Under the pieces are notes generated by a model, which saw only the letters and a program-made list of their open reading frames with translations, had not been told where the DNA came from and did no database searches. From Micromonospora wenchangensis (GTDB lineage Bacteria > Actinomycetota > Actinomycetes > Mycobacteriales > Micromonosporaceae), in NCBI RefSeq assembly GCF_002210435.1, contig NZ_MZMV01000030.1, forward strand, positions 21,472 through 85,471: a stretch of DNA of 64,000 nt. Reading direction: 5' to 3'. Shown in pieces: positions 26,462-35,718 of the stretch. The position numbers and the translations under genes were made by a program. Position 1 is the stretch's first letter; every line of letters starts with the position of its first letter.

Positions 26462-27046
26462 TCAGGAGTCGACCCGGATCATGAGCCGGCCGGGCGAGAA
26501 GGTGGGCGGCCAGCCGGGAACCGGGGCAGTGTCGGCACCAGCGCGGGCAATCAGCCAACCCCGCTGGGTCAGGTGCATCAGCATCGGGTAGGCAACCATC
26601 GGCCGCGAATGATCAATCACTCTGATCTCCGTGCCCTGCCCCAGCACCACCACCTCATAGCCTGGGCTGACCGGGCGGGGCCGGCTCAGAAAGCCGAGCC
26701 GGTCCGCATCCCACCCGGCCAGATCCCGCCGCAGCTCGGCAAGCACCGCGTCATGCACGCGCGGCCATAGCGGATGCTGTACACACTGCGGGCTCGACAG
26801 ATCGTGCGCCAGGCCGTCGCGGTCGAACCGGGCAACGTCGGCGTCCTCCCGGTTGGCGTGGATCCACTGCTGCACCAGGGCCAAGCGATACGGGTCGTCC
26901 AGCAGCGCCCACACGCTGAGCAGGTCACCGGTCAGCACGCACTCGACCCACGCCATGCCATAGCCGGCCGGGCCTTCCTCGTGCGCCTCCAGCTCCGCGC
27001 GAGTCTGGTCAACCCCGTGAACCGGATACTCGTCATCGGTTGCCAT
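26462..27046 (-). CDS. Conserved hypothetical protein
   Basis: The protein has 194 residues. It reads MATDDEYPVHGVDQTRAELE and contains AGYGMAWVECVLTGDLLSVWALLDDPYRLALVQQWI, here in part, a helical, Trp-rich core, followed by a C-terminal beta-rich part (YEVVVLGQGTEIRVIDH). It has the look of a family conserved in actinomycetes, but I cannot name one. It lies upstream of the NACHT gene on the same strand with a 209-nt gap, so it may be transcribed with it. Confidence 0.6.
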   Translation of the reverse strand: MATDDEYPVHGVDQTRAELEAHEEGPAGYGMAWVECVLTGDLLSVWALLDDPYRLALVQQWIHANREDADVARFDRDGLAHDLSSPQCVQHPLWPRVHDAVLAELRRDLAGWDADRLGFLSRPRPVSPGYEVVVLGQGTEIRVIDHSRPMVAYPMLMHLTQRGWLIARAGADTAPVPGWPPTFSPGRLMIRVDS

Positions 27047-27290
27047 CAGGGCACCCTACGGGCAGTCATTCGCGAAGTCAGCCCCGCCGCCCCATGCCGC
27101 GGGATCACCTCCGCGTCCTTCGTCGTCTCGTCGTCGTGCGGTCCGCTGAGCGCGGCGTGTAGGCCCTCGACCACAAACACCTGTCTGTCCCCGCCACGCT
27201 CCGCGCTCCGCCGGTCCCGGCCTTCGTGGTTGCCCGGCGACTCCGCTCTACCGGCCGCCTCACGCCTCTTCTTCAACAGCGATCCGGGCG

Positions 27291-28325
27291 TCAGCCGAGT
27301 TGATCCGCGCAGCCCGCCAGGAAGCGGTTGACCACGGCACGGGGCGGCATGTCCTCCATGGACAGCAGGCATGGGATTCTGGCGATCTGGCGGTGCATCA
27401 CATCGTCGGCTTGGTCGCGAAAGGCTACGAGACGCTTGACGTACTTGCCGTCGGTTCGGCCCCACGGATGGTTGTTGGCGACCTGCGCGAACGACGACTG
27501 ACCAAACAGCGGTGGTACGTGATCCAGCAGGGCACGTAGCAACGCATGCGCCGCGTATGCATTGCCGGCACGGTAGCTGTCATCGAGCTCACGCAGGAGA
27601 ACGAGGAGCTTTGTGCAGTCCCATCGGCCTCCGTGTGCCTGCTTGATGAGGTCGAAGATGCGCTCATCGATGTAGCTGGCCGCTTCCTCCAGCGAGGCCG
27701 TCGACGGTTCAGAACGGGGTTCAACAACGGTGGGCGCATGAGGCCCGAGCCAGCCCGCTGTCGCCTCGAGAAAGTCCTCGACGCTCCTTACACGCAAGAA
27801 GTGCCTTACATCTCGGCCGACCTTCACGCGCCAGTCGTCTGTATCGGGATTGCGCGAATTGCCCTCGCCGCCCCATCGCTCCCAGTAGAGCATCTCGAAG
27901 AGCCGACGGAGCCGGCCAGCCTCACGCAATGGCACGCGGAGGCCCTTGGCGAGCATGGCTCGGGTGACTGTCACTGTCGTCTCACCCGGCTCCGGGTCGT
28001 GCTTGTCTTCGTATCGCGCTAGCCAGCGCAGGGCACGGAGGAAGAGTTCGACGTCGTCCTCGCCTCCGTCGCAGCGCTCGATGCCGGCTAGCGTAAGCCG
28101 CACCATGTCGTGGCCTCTGGGTGCGACGCCGCGCGGTCCGTGTGTCACCAGAAACACTTCGGGAATGCTGACGGCCACCTGGGCGACGTCAATCTTCGCC
28201 GTTCGCCAGAGCTGGCGGTCTACGCGGTCGAACTCCGGCCACGCAGCATGGCTGCGGAAGTGGTCGTACAGGGCCTGGATGACCGCCCGCTGCGGATCCT
28301 TGGCCGGCGTGGGCACGGAAGCCAC
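27291..28325 (-). CDS. Hypothetical protein of the defence region, two-domain
   Basis: The protein has about 344 residues. GTG 28325 is preferred because AAGGAAG lies 7 nt upstream; the frame is open further but lacks similarity. The N-terminal half is helical (RAVIQALYDHFRSHAAWPEF). The C-terminal half contains YAAHALLRALLDHVPPLFG and SFAQVANNH, a segment I remember from unannotated proteins near defence genes, and a MHRQIARI block. No catalytic motif is recognisable. It sits between the NACHT gene cluster and the RAMA gene, same strand. Confidence 0.6.
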   Translation of the reverse strand: MASVPTPAKDPQRAVIQALYDHFRSHAAWPEFDRVDRQLWRTAKIDVAQVAVSIPEVFLVTHGPRGVAPRGHDMVRLTLAGIERCDGGEDDVELFLRALRWLARYEDKHDPEPGETTVTVTRAMLAKGLRVPLREAGRLRRLFEMLYWERWGGEGNSRNPDTDDWRVKVGRDVRHFLRVRSVEDFLEATAGWLGPHAPTVVEPRSEPSTASLEEAASYIDERIFDLIKQAHGGRWDCTKLLVLLRELDDSYRAGNAYAAHALLRALLDHVPPLFGQSSFAQVANNHPWGRTDGKYVKRLVAFRDQADDVMHRQIARIPCLLSMEDMPPRAVVNRFLAGCADQLG

Positions 28326-28517
28326 CCCTTGCTTCCTTCCTATGATTGATCCGAACACCTGCTGAGGCAGCGGGCGCGACAGCGCTCCAGTTGCCGGCCG
28401 GCTGCCCGTAGCGGCAACCGATCGCTCAGGGCACATCGACAGAACCCCAACGACCAGCTCCGCCTACACCCGCCCCGCACGACCAGAATCCGATGCCCTG
28501 ACGGGATTGATACTGGT

Positions 28518-28955
28518 TCAGCGGCCTCCCCGGCCGGTAGCGCCGCTCTCCGCGCGCAGTTGTCGAAGGGACTTTCCCGTCGGGTCATGAATCCAGTACG
28601 CCCACCCGTCGATCGACGTGCCTACCAGCTTGCCCAGCGCCGGCGAGGGCTCCTTGTATCGGCCGAGTTCGGTCCTGATCCAGCCGTCGGCCTCGACGGT
28701 CGCGGCGAAGCGCCGCCCCTTCCGCACCTGGACGTGGCTTAGAGCGTCGCCCGCCTTCACAAACCCTTTCTCGATGAGGGCGGTGAGAGCTCCTGGGATG
28801 GACGGCGCGGCCGGGCTGGGAACCGCCGGGCTTCCCGCGGTGGAGTGGCCCTTCTCTAGGAGCATTCGCCTGAGGACATCGTTCGGCTGCTCGAAGCCCT
28901 TGACGTTCCGCTCCAGTTCGGCATACACGTCGTCATCGATCTCGATCCGCCGCAT
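28518..28955 (-). CDS. Ribbon-helix-helix/RAMA-domain protein, modified-DNA reader candidate
   Basis: The protein has 145 residues. Residues 1-32 (MRRIEIDDDVYAELERNV, FEQPNDVLRRMLLEK) look like the SeqA/RHH N-terminal DNA-binding arm. Residues about 60-138 (LIEKGFVKAGDAL, GRRFAATVEADGWIRTEL, DGWAYWIHDPTGKSLRQLR) form a RAMA domain, known from proteins linked to restriction-modification and thought to bind modified DNA. ATG 28955 has GGGGGAGG directly upstream. The RHH plus RAMA fusion suggests a regulator or sensor that reads DNA modification, next to putative defence genes. No methylase or nuclease partner is adjacent. Confidence 0.75.
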   Translation of the reverse strand: MRRIEIDDDVYAELERNVKGFEQPNDVLRRMLLEKGHSTAGSPAVPSPAAPSIPGALTALIEKGFVKAGDALSHVQVRKGRRFAATVEADGWIRTELGRYKEPSPALGKLVGTSIDGWAYWIHDPTGKSLRQLRAESGATGRGGR

Positions 28956-29088
28956 ACCTCCCCCTAATCTGCGTAATCTATGGACGTAGAGATTCTGCCA
29001 GATCGACAGATCGAAGAGCAAGAGCATATCCGCCTAGTGCCGTGACCACGAATTTTCACGGTGTGGAGCGGACGGTAGCCTCGGCGCG

Positions 29089-29418
29089 GTGACGGAGGAC
29101 GACTTCATGATCAGGTTTAGCCAGGACGAGGCGTTGGTGCTCTCAGACTGGCTTCACCGAATGATGGGCACCGCCGCTTTCGACGAGTTGGTCGATCGCG
29201 ACCGTGCGGTATGGTCCCCGTTGTATCGCATCTCCGGGACGTTGGAGACCTCGCTGGCGGAGGTGTTCAGGCCGGACTATCCCGTCCGATTGCAGGATGC
29301 GAGGAATCGGCTACTGGATGCGCTTGGCGAGGTGGGGCGACACCAGCCGGCGAGGCCTGATGCTCGGGCAGCACACGCAGTGCCTCAACCACCAACGTTT
29401 CGGAGTGTTTGGGGGTGA
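29089..29418 (+). CDS. Small hypothetical protein inside the IS630 element
   Basis: The protein has 109 residues from GTG 29089. MTEDDFMIRFSQDEALVLSD, FDELVDRDRAVWSPLYRI and EVFRPDYPVRLQDARNRLLDAL look like a genuine actinobacterial protein, of a type often found as a stand-alone gene of unknown function. The last 30 residues overlap the transposase tail in antisense and look random, so the original C-terminus may be lost. It is within the terminal repeats, so it is a passenger of the element or a chromosomal piece captured by it. Confidence 0.55.
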   Translation: MTEDDFMIRFSQDEALVLSDWLHRMMGTAAFDELVDRDRAVWSPLYRISGTLETSLAEVFRPDYPVRLQDARNRLLDALGEVGRHQPARPDARAAHAVPQPPTFRSVWG

Positions 29419-30534
29419 GGCTGCGCCGGTGGCGGGTTGGCCCCAGCGGCGATGGCGTTCGCTGCGGATGCGGACGCGTTCGCGGCGTTGGGCGGCTAGG
29501 ACGTCGGGGTGGCGGGCGTTGGCGTTGCGCCACCGCAGATAGGCCTGCAGTTTCCGGGTCAACGCTGGGTGGTTGGGGTGGTCCGAGCCGGCGATGACGA
29601 AGGTGCGCAGCGGCCCGAACTGGGCCTCGATCGGGTTGGCCTAGGAGGCGTAGGTCGGGGTGAAGCACAGCGCGACCTTGTTGCGGGCCGCCCACGCTCG
29701 GATCTTGCGGCCTTTGAGCGCAGACAGGTTGTCCAGGATGACGTAAATCGGCGCCCCGTCCGGACGCGCGGCTCGGATCGACTTCAAGGCGGCGAGGGTG
29801 TTCGCGGCGCTGTTGCGACGGCGCACGACGCCCCAGAGTTGGTCGTCACCCACCGAGTAGCAGCCGTGGAACTGCCGGACACCGTGCAGCTTGTGGTAGT
29901 TCGCGGGCAGCCGATGCGGATGCCCCTCCGGCGCCCACCCGGCCCCTGACTGCGGACGGATCACCAGGGGCCCGAACTCGTCGAACGCGAACACCCGCTG
30001 CGGGAAGTGGCTGCTCACGTACTCGATCCGGGCGAGCTTGGCATCCCGCTGCGGGTCGGTGGACTCCTTCCACGTCTTGGTCCGCTGGAAGGTGATCCGA
30101 TGCCGGTGCAGGATCTGCCGCAGCCGCTCCCGGCCCACTCCAACCCGTCGAGGCGAGTGAACACGCAGGTGGTCGGCGAGCTTGCGGACACTCCATCGGG
30201 TGAACGGTCGTCCCAGTTTCTCGGGGCGGGTGTTGGCCGTCTCGACGATGAACTGCTCCTCGTCGCTACTGATCTGGCGGGGACGGCCACCCGCCCACTG
30301 AGGGTCCAGGCTGGCCATCCCCATCTCGTTGAACCGGTGGATGACATGCCGGATCGTGTCCTCGTCCGCCTGAACCAGACGGGCGATAGCCGGCACCGTG
30401 CTCCCACCAGCCGAGGCGAGCACGACCATCGCCCGTCGTAGTCGGATCGCCGAGCCGGTTCCCCGGCGGGTGATTCTGAGCAGCTGCTGACCTTCCTGAT
30501 CACTCAGCCGCCGCACGCGTACAGAATCCGCCAC
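29311..30534 (-). pseudogene. IS630-family transposase with premature stop
   Basis: GTG 30534 opens ADSVRVRRLSDQEGQQLL, then an HTH region (GGSTVPAIARLVQADEDTI) and the DDE domain: first Asp in FAFDEFG, second Asp in YVILDNLSALKG. At 29641-29643 a TAG falls where relatives have a Trp codon (TPTYAS-W-ANPIEA), and the frame continues beyond it with ANPIEAQFGPLRTF, which holds the catalytic Glu. The nonsense change therefore removes the third catalytic residue. Transposition by its own enzyme should be impossible unless the stop is read through. Confidence 0.85.
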
Positions 30535-30658
30535 CGCCACAGCCTGACCCCCACAACGCCGCCCGGCCGACAGGCCGAACACCGTGAACGTTCGTGGTAA
30601 CGGCACTAGCTGCCGAGCCCGGAGCGGCGGCGCGACCGGTCAGTATCGGCTGGGCCGA

Positions 30659-30698
30659 CAGCGGGCGGCGACCCAACCCCATTGGCCACCGCCCGCTG
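30659..30698. terminator. Hairpin terminator behind the integrase relic
   Basis: CAGCGGGCGG and CCGCCCGCTG form a 10-bp stem with a 20-nt loop, 17 nt beyond the TAG of the minus-strand integrase relic. It probably terminated integrase transcription. No T-run is present. Confidence 0.6.
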
Positions 30699-30714
30699 CG
30701 CCGTGCGGGGACTG

Positions 30715-31940
30715 CTACCCGACGGCCCGCAGCTGGTCGACGCCGAGGAAGTCCCCCACGATCTGCCGCACCGGCTCGTGGTGCCGCCGCGTGGCGTGCA
30801 CGTAGATGTTCATCGTCGTCGTCACGCTGGCGTGCCCGGCCATCGTCCGCTGCGCCGCCAGGTCCACGCCCTCGGTCGCGAGCAGCGTCAGCAGCGAGTG
30901 CCGCAGCCCGTGATGGTCATCCGGCGCGACAGGCCCTTCTCCCGCGCCAGGTCGCGGATCTTCACCCACCGTCCCTCGTAGAAGTCCTCGTACCGCCAGT
31001 GGTTGCCGCGCGGCGCGACGAACACGAACTGCCGGCCCGGCTCCCGGCTGGCGGCCGCGCACCGCTCGGCAACCATCCGCGCCACGGCGGCGGTCAGCGG
31101 CACCTCCCGGTAGCCCTGCTTCGTCTTCGGCTTGGTCTCGACCACCCACCGCCGGTTCACCTTCCGCAGGACCTGCACGATCGACACCGTGCTGCGGGCG
31201 ACGTTGACCGCCCAGGGCGGCAGGGCGCTCACCTCACCCCAGCGCAGCCCCGTCGACAGCTTGCACAGCAGGTCCGCCGCCTCCGGGTCGACCGCGTACG
31301 CCGCCTCGAGGAACAGCCGGGCCTCGTCCGGGCTCTCCAGGATGTCCCGCTCGGCGCGCGGGCCCTCGGGCAGCGGCAGCCCGTCCATCGGGTTCGACGT
31401 CCGCACGGCGGCCTCGCCGTCCTCGCCGGGGCGGCACGCCGCCTTGAAGATCGGCACCACCGTCTCGCCCCGGATGTTGGCGATCGTCTTCGCCGAGAGG
31501 CCGGCGTCGCGCAGGGCCTGCTGCCACTCGCGCATCTCCCGCCGGTTGATCTCTGCGATCGGCCGGTCGTCCAGCCGCGGGAAGACGTGCTTCTCCAGGC
31601 GCTCGCAGTACTTGCGCACCGTCTCCGGATGCGGCTTCACCAGCTGGCCCAGCCACTCCTCGGCGTACGCCCGGAACGTCAGCACATGCTCGGCGGGCTC
31701 CGGTGCCGGGGCGGCCACGCCGGCGGGAAAGAGCTCGGCGAGGCCGTGCTCGACCAGCTGATCCGGCGTCGGCATCCGCTCTCCGGCGACCTCGACCAGC
31801 GTCTTGAAGCGCTTCGCGTCGGCCTGGTAGTCGAACGTGCGGCTGCTTCACGGGTTCTCGCGGCGGCCGCCCTTACGCCACTTCACCCACCACCGAGTGC
31901 TCTTGCCGTTCTTCGTCGTCCTCTTCTCGACTGATGCCAC
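30715..31940 (-). pseudogene. Tyrosine integrase beside tRNA-Leu, broken by a stop and a frameshift
   Basis: GTG 31940 follows GGAGG and reads VASVEKRTTKNGKSTRWWVKW, an AP2-like integrase N-terminus, then hits an in-frame TGA after RRENP; the frame continues SSRTFDYQADAKRFK. The core-binding domain (FRAYAEEWLGQLVKPH) and box I (LSTGLRWGEVSAL) follow. After SRRMT the frame must shift by one (near 30917) to reach HHGLRHSLLTLLA, GHASVTTTMNIYVHAT with the catalytic Tyr, and the end at 30715. All catalytic boxes are readable across frames, so inactivation is recent. Its position, just downstream of the tRNA-Leu 3' end, is that of a site-specific integrase of a tRNA-targeted island or prophage. Confidence 0.85.
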
Positions 31941-32187
31941 CGTTCCTCCACGTGAACGCGGCGGCCTCGACCCGGTGTCCTGCGGGCTCTACCGCCGACG
32001 CACCTGTATGCGGCAACAGTGGGACCTCAACCGTCTAGATCGCCGAGCACAAGATTGGCCCGGCGGCGTCATGCGGCGGGGCTCGTCCGGGCCCGTGTTC
32101 CCACGGCGGCAAACAGCCCGAAAAACGATCAAGGCCGCTAACCTGAGTTCTGCCAGGTCAGCGACCCAAAGCCTGTGTCGTTCGTAC

Positions 32188-32274
32188 TGGTGTCCGAGGG
32201 GGGACTTGAACCCCCACGCCCTATACGGGCACTAGCACCTCAAGCTAGCGCGTCTGCCATTCCGCCACCCGGAC
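32188..32274 (-). tRNA. tRNA-Leu (GAG), CCA end encoded
   Basis: Read on the minus strand, GTCCGGG pairs with CTCGGAC (one G-U) as acceptor stem; the D-arm GTGGCGGAATGGCAGAC, anticodon loop CTTGAGG with anticodon GAG, a long class II variable arm (TGCCCGTATAGGGCG) and the T-arm GGGGGTTCAAGTCCCCC are all present. Discriminator A and CCA (32188-32190) are encoded. The 3' end faces the dead integrase, marking the attachment site of an integrated element. Confidence 0.96.
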
Positions 32275-32483
32275 TTGCCCGTCCAGCCTACCGTGTCGGC
32301 TCCGGTGGCTCTCACCCCGGTCAGCCGCCCTGGTGGGCCGCACGGGGCATTACTGTACACGGCCCGTATGGATCATGCACATCGCCGCCCGACCCACCGG
32401 CGGGAGCCGGATCATCGCAGGTCAGGACGCGGCTGGAGCGGGCGGGTAGCGTCCGGACCCGCTCAGACGGCAGCATTGCTTGC

Positions 32484-35400
32484 GTGTCCGTACCCTCACC
32501 CCTCGCCGCAGTCCAGCACCGGGCCCTCGCCCTGCGTTCCGCCGGTGACCTGTCGGCGGCCCGCCGGCTGCTCACCGACACGATCGCCTCGGCCCGTCCC
32601 GCGTACGGTGAGGACCACCCGGAGATCATGGGCACCGCGCACCTGCTCGCGAGGCTGCACCGGGAGGCCGACGATCCGGCCGCCGCCCGGCGGGTGCTGG
32701 AGGAGGCATATGCGGCCGGCGAGCGGCGGTGGAACCCGGCCGACCCGCTGATGCTGGCCCTGGCCTTCGACCTGGCCGGGGTCGCCGAGGAACTGGGCAA
32801 CCGGCACGAGGCCCGCCGCAACTACACCCGGGTGGCCACTGCCGGGCCCGCCGCGCTCGGCGAGCAGCATCCCGCCGTACGCGCCGCCCGTCAGTACCTC
32901 GGAATCCCCGACGGCCAGCCCCCCTCCCTGTCCCCCGGTGCCGCGGCTGCGCCCCCGCCGCCGGCTCCCCCGTCGGTACCTCCCGGCCACACCCCGCCGG
33001 CCGCGCACCAGGGATACCGGCCCCTCCCGACGCCCCGGCCCGGGTCGGCACCGCCGTCGCCCCACCCGGTCTCCGCACCCCCTACCCCGGCCGCACCGGG
33101 CCCACCGACCCCGGCAGGCCACGCGCCTGCGTCGATCCAGCCGGTACGTCCGCCGGCACCTCGGCCGGGCCCCGCACCGGCCGGCCCGGCTCCGGCTGGC
33201 CCGGCTCCGGACGCCGAGCCCCGGGTGCCACTGCCCCGGCAGATGTACGGCGTCCAGCCCACCCACCGGCCCGGCGTACCCCGACCCCATCCGGCCTCCA
33301 CCGCACCACGATCCGGGCCGCCGGCGTCACCGCCGGGCCCACCCCCCGCCGCTGCACCCGCACCGGATGCCGCCCCGGAGGCAGCCCCGGCGCAGGGGTA
33401 CCCGGCGTCACCCGCTCCGGTCTCCGGTGGCGCACCACCCGCCTCGCCCTGGGCACCGCCGCACCTGCAGGTCCCGACGGGCGGTGCCGTCCCGCCGGGA
33501 GCACCCGACCGGTCGGCTGCTCCCCCGGCCGCACCGCACCCCGGACCGACGTCCGGGGGGCCGTCCGGTCCCCCGGCCCAGCACGGGCGTCCGGTCCCGA
33601 TCCCCACCGTGCCCACCGCCGGCCCCGGCCAGCCGAGCGGGCCAGCGGACGGCGCACCCATCCGGCACGGGCAGCCGACCGCCCTTCCGCCCGCGCCGGG
33701 TGAGGCCGGTCCGGTCCACCCCCTGCCCACCGCCGCACCGCCCACCGCCGCACCGCCCGCCCCGACCGGCGACCGGGCCGCACCGGGTACTGAACCCGTC
33801 GACGCGCCGACTCTCGCACCACCGTCCGCGCCCGGTTCGGCGGTGATTCCCGCTGTCCCGCCCGCGCCGGGCCCGGTTGCGACCCCACCCGCGCCGGGCT
33901 GGGACCGGCCGACGGTACAGGTCCAGCAGATCGGCCCCCTGCTGGAGGACCAGCACCCCGACCCCGCCCGAACCCCGGCGGCGACCGCATCCGGCGGCAC
34001 GGCACCCGCAGCGTCATCCGCCGACCCGGCCGACGCAGTACCCGGGGCGACGTCCGGCGATACCGCCACCGACCCGGCACCCACCGCAGCACCTGGCGGT
34101 ACGGCCGGCCCGGTTCCCGCCACAGCCTCCGGGGACACCGCCGGTCCCGCGTCCGCCGTCGAATCCGCTCCGCCGTCTGTCCTGGCCGCACCCGACGGTC
34201 TCCCGACGGCCTCCGCAGCGTCGCAGCCGCACCCCGCACCACCGGCACCATCGCAGGCGGCACCGGCACCAGCGGCGCCCCCGTCGTCCACCGTCCCGCC
34301 GCCGGTGCCTCCGAACGTCCCGTCGGCAGCCCCACCGCCGGCGGCTACGACGATCCCGTCGGCAGCAGCACCGGCGGCAGGGCAGGCAGCCGTCCCACCA
34401 CCGGTGCCCGCAGCCGGCAGAGATGTCGACCTGCGGACCGGGCTGACCGCTGCACCGCTCGACGCCCCACCTGGCGGGGACGCCGGGGGCACGCCCGTGC
34501 CGGCATGGACCGCGGGCCCCACCGGGACGGTCGGCGACGCGGGCGGGGACGACGAGGCTTCCGTCGAAGACCCGACGTGGGACGACGTCGCATCGGGTCG
34601 GTCGATCATCATGCCGCTGGTACCGATGACCGATCCGCCGGCAGCTACCGAACAGACCACCGGTCCGCCGCCGTACCCGGGACGGACCGCCGGATCACCG
34701 CCGGTGGTGGCGCAGGCCCCCGGATGGCCACCGACCACGGGACAGACCCCGGGATGGCCGTCGGATTCGGGGCAGGTCCCCGGGTCGCCACCGGATGCGG
34801 GGCACCCGCCGGCACCGGGAACGGACTTCGGATCACCGGCATCGGACAGTACGCACGAGTTCAGGGCACCCACCGCCACCCACGAGCCCGCGCCGTGGGC
34901 GACCACGGAGTCCGCGCCACCGGCAGCAGTGGAGCCCGGACCGGTCACCGGGGCAGCCGGCCCAGGAGGCGGGGAGCACGGCACCGACCGGGGCGTACCG
35001 CCGGCGGTGGAGGGAACGGGATATCCGGAGCTTGCGCCGTCGTACCCGGTGCAGGACGGGCGGGCGCGCCGCCGGGGCCGGACGGTGGCCGTGGTGGCGG
35101 GGGTGATCCTGGTGCTGGTCGCCGGGGGCACGGTCGGCGCGCTGACTCTGGGCCGGGACGGGGACGGGCCGCAGCGGTCGACCGGCACCGCCCCCCGGCA
35201 GACGGCCGGTCCACCCCCGGCCGACCTGAAGTTGCGGGACGACGAGGCCACCATCACGGTCACCTGGTCCGACCCGAGCGGCGGCTCGGTGCCGTTCATG
35301 GTCGCGGGTGGACGCACGGGTCGGGCGCTCGGGGTGATGGCGACCGTCGACCCGGGACAGACGAGTTTCACGGTCAACGGGCTGAACGCCGAGGTGGACT

Positions 35401-35495
35401 ACTGCTTCACCGTGTTGGCGGTCTACTCGACGGACTCGTTCGCCACCTCCGGTCAGGTCTGCACCGACCGGGTCCGGCCGTCGCCGAGCAGCTGA
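32484..35495 (+). CDS. Large Pro/Ala-rich membrane protein: TPR, disordered linker, TM helix, FN3-like domain
   Basis: The protein has about 1,003 residues if GTG 32484 is the start; the frame is open upstream, so the start is uncertain. Residues 1-130 are TPR-like (ALRSAGDLSAARRLL, LLARLHREADDPAAARRVL). Then follow about 700 residues of Pro/Ala/Gly/Thr-rich disordered sequence with repeats such as PAGPAPAGPAPAGPAP. One membrane helix is at about 866-890 (AVVAGVILVLVAGGTVGAL). The last 90 residues form an outside fibronectin III-like domain (TITVTWSDPSGGSVPF, TSFTVNGLNAEVDYCFTVLAV). It may connect cytoplasmic TPR binding with the cell wall. The next operon also starts with an FN3 protein. Function unknown. 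Confidence 0.7.
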   Translation: MSVPSPLAAVQHRALALRSAGDLSAARRLLTDTIASARPAYGEDHPEIMGTAHLLARLHREADDPAAARRVLEEAYAAGERRWNPADPLMLALAFDLAGVAEELGNRHEARRNYTRVATAGPAALGEQHPAVRAARQYLGIPDGQPPSLSPGAAAAPPPPAPPSVPPGHTPPAAHQGYRPLPTPRPGSAPPSPHPVSAPPTPAAPGPPTPAGHAPASIQPVRPPAPRPGPAPAGPAPAGPAPDAEPRVPLPRQMYGVQPTHRPGVPRPHPASTAPRSGPPASPPGPPPAAAPAPDAAPEAAPAQGYPASPAPVSGGAPPASPWAPPHLQVPTGGAVPPGAPDRSAAPPAAPHPGPTSGGPSGPPAQHGRPVPIPTVPTAGPGQPSGPADGAPIRHGQPTALPPAPGEAGPVHPLPTAAPPTAAPPAPTGDRAAPGTEPVDAPTLAPPSAPGSAVIPAVPPAPGPVATPPAPGWDRPTVQVQQIGPLLEDQHPDPARTPAATASGGTAPAASSADPADAVPGATSGDTATDPAPTAAPGGTAGPVPATASGDTAGPASAVESAPPSVLAAPDGLPTASAASQPHPAPPAPSQAAPAPAAPPSSTVPPPVPPNVPSAAPPPAATTIPSAAAPAAGQAAVPPPVPAAGRDVDLRTGLTAAPLDAPPGGDAGGTPVPAWTAGPTGTVGDAGGDDEASVEDPTWDDVASGRSIIMPLVPMTDPPAATEQTTGPPPYPGRTAGSPPVVAQAPGWPPTTGQTPGWPSDSGQVPGSPPDAGHPPAPGTDFGSPASDSTHEFRAPTATHEPAPWATTESAPPAAVEPGPVTGAAGPGGGEHGTDRGVPPAVEGTGYPELAPSYPVQDGRARRRGRTVAVVAGVILVLVAGGTVGALTLGRDGDGPQRSTGTAPRQTAGPPPADLKLRDDEATITVTWSDPSGGSVPFMVAGGRTGRALGVMATVDPGQTSFTVNGLNAEVDYCFTVLAVYSTDSFATSGQVCTDRVRPSPSS

Positions 35496-35565
35496 GCGCG
35501 ACGGCCGGCCAGGGGCGGCCGGGCGGGGAGGCTGACCGACGGCTCCGGCCTGCGCCGCGACGGCA

Positions 35566-35598
35566 GGACACCCCACCGAACCGGCACGCTGGGTGTCC
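35566..35598. terminator. Hairpin between the Pro-rich protein and the FN3 operon
   Basis: GGACACCC and GGGTGTCC form an 8-bp stem with a 17-nt loop, 71 nt after the stop of the Pro-rich protein gene. It is a plausible terminator of that unit. Confidence 0.45.
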
Positions 35599-35718
35599 GA
35601 AGCGGAACGGTCCGGGTTTCCTCGTCCCGGATCGACCCCTATGATGTGCCACGGTTCAGGCGAGGGCGGCCGGCACCCGGCACGCCGCCTGAGGCCACCG
35701 GACGGAGGGCGACCCGCT

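Larger units (their letters stand above)
29034..30609 (-). mobile_element. IS630-family insertion sequence, complete ends, inactive transposase
   Basis: Left end 29034-29061 and right end 30582-30609 are inverted repeats of 28 bp matching at 25 positions, each closing in CTAG, which fits TA or CTAG target use by IS630. The element is 1,576 bp. It holds the transposase on the minus strand and a 109-residue open frame on the plus strand between the left end and the transposase 3' end. A diverged remnant of the same group lies at 17966-18185. Confidence 0.85.

Noticed and set aside
32891..35377. 828-codon minus-strand frame opposite the Pro-rich protein
   Set aside because: A Gly-rich mirror of Pro/Ala-rich codons with no start signal or domain.
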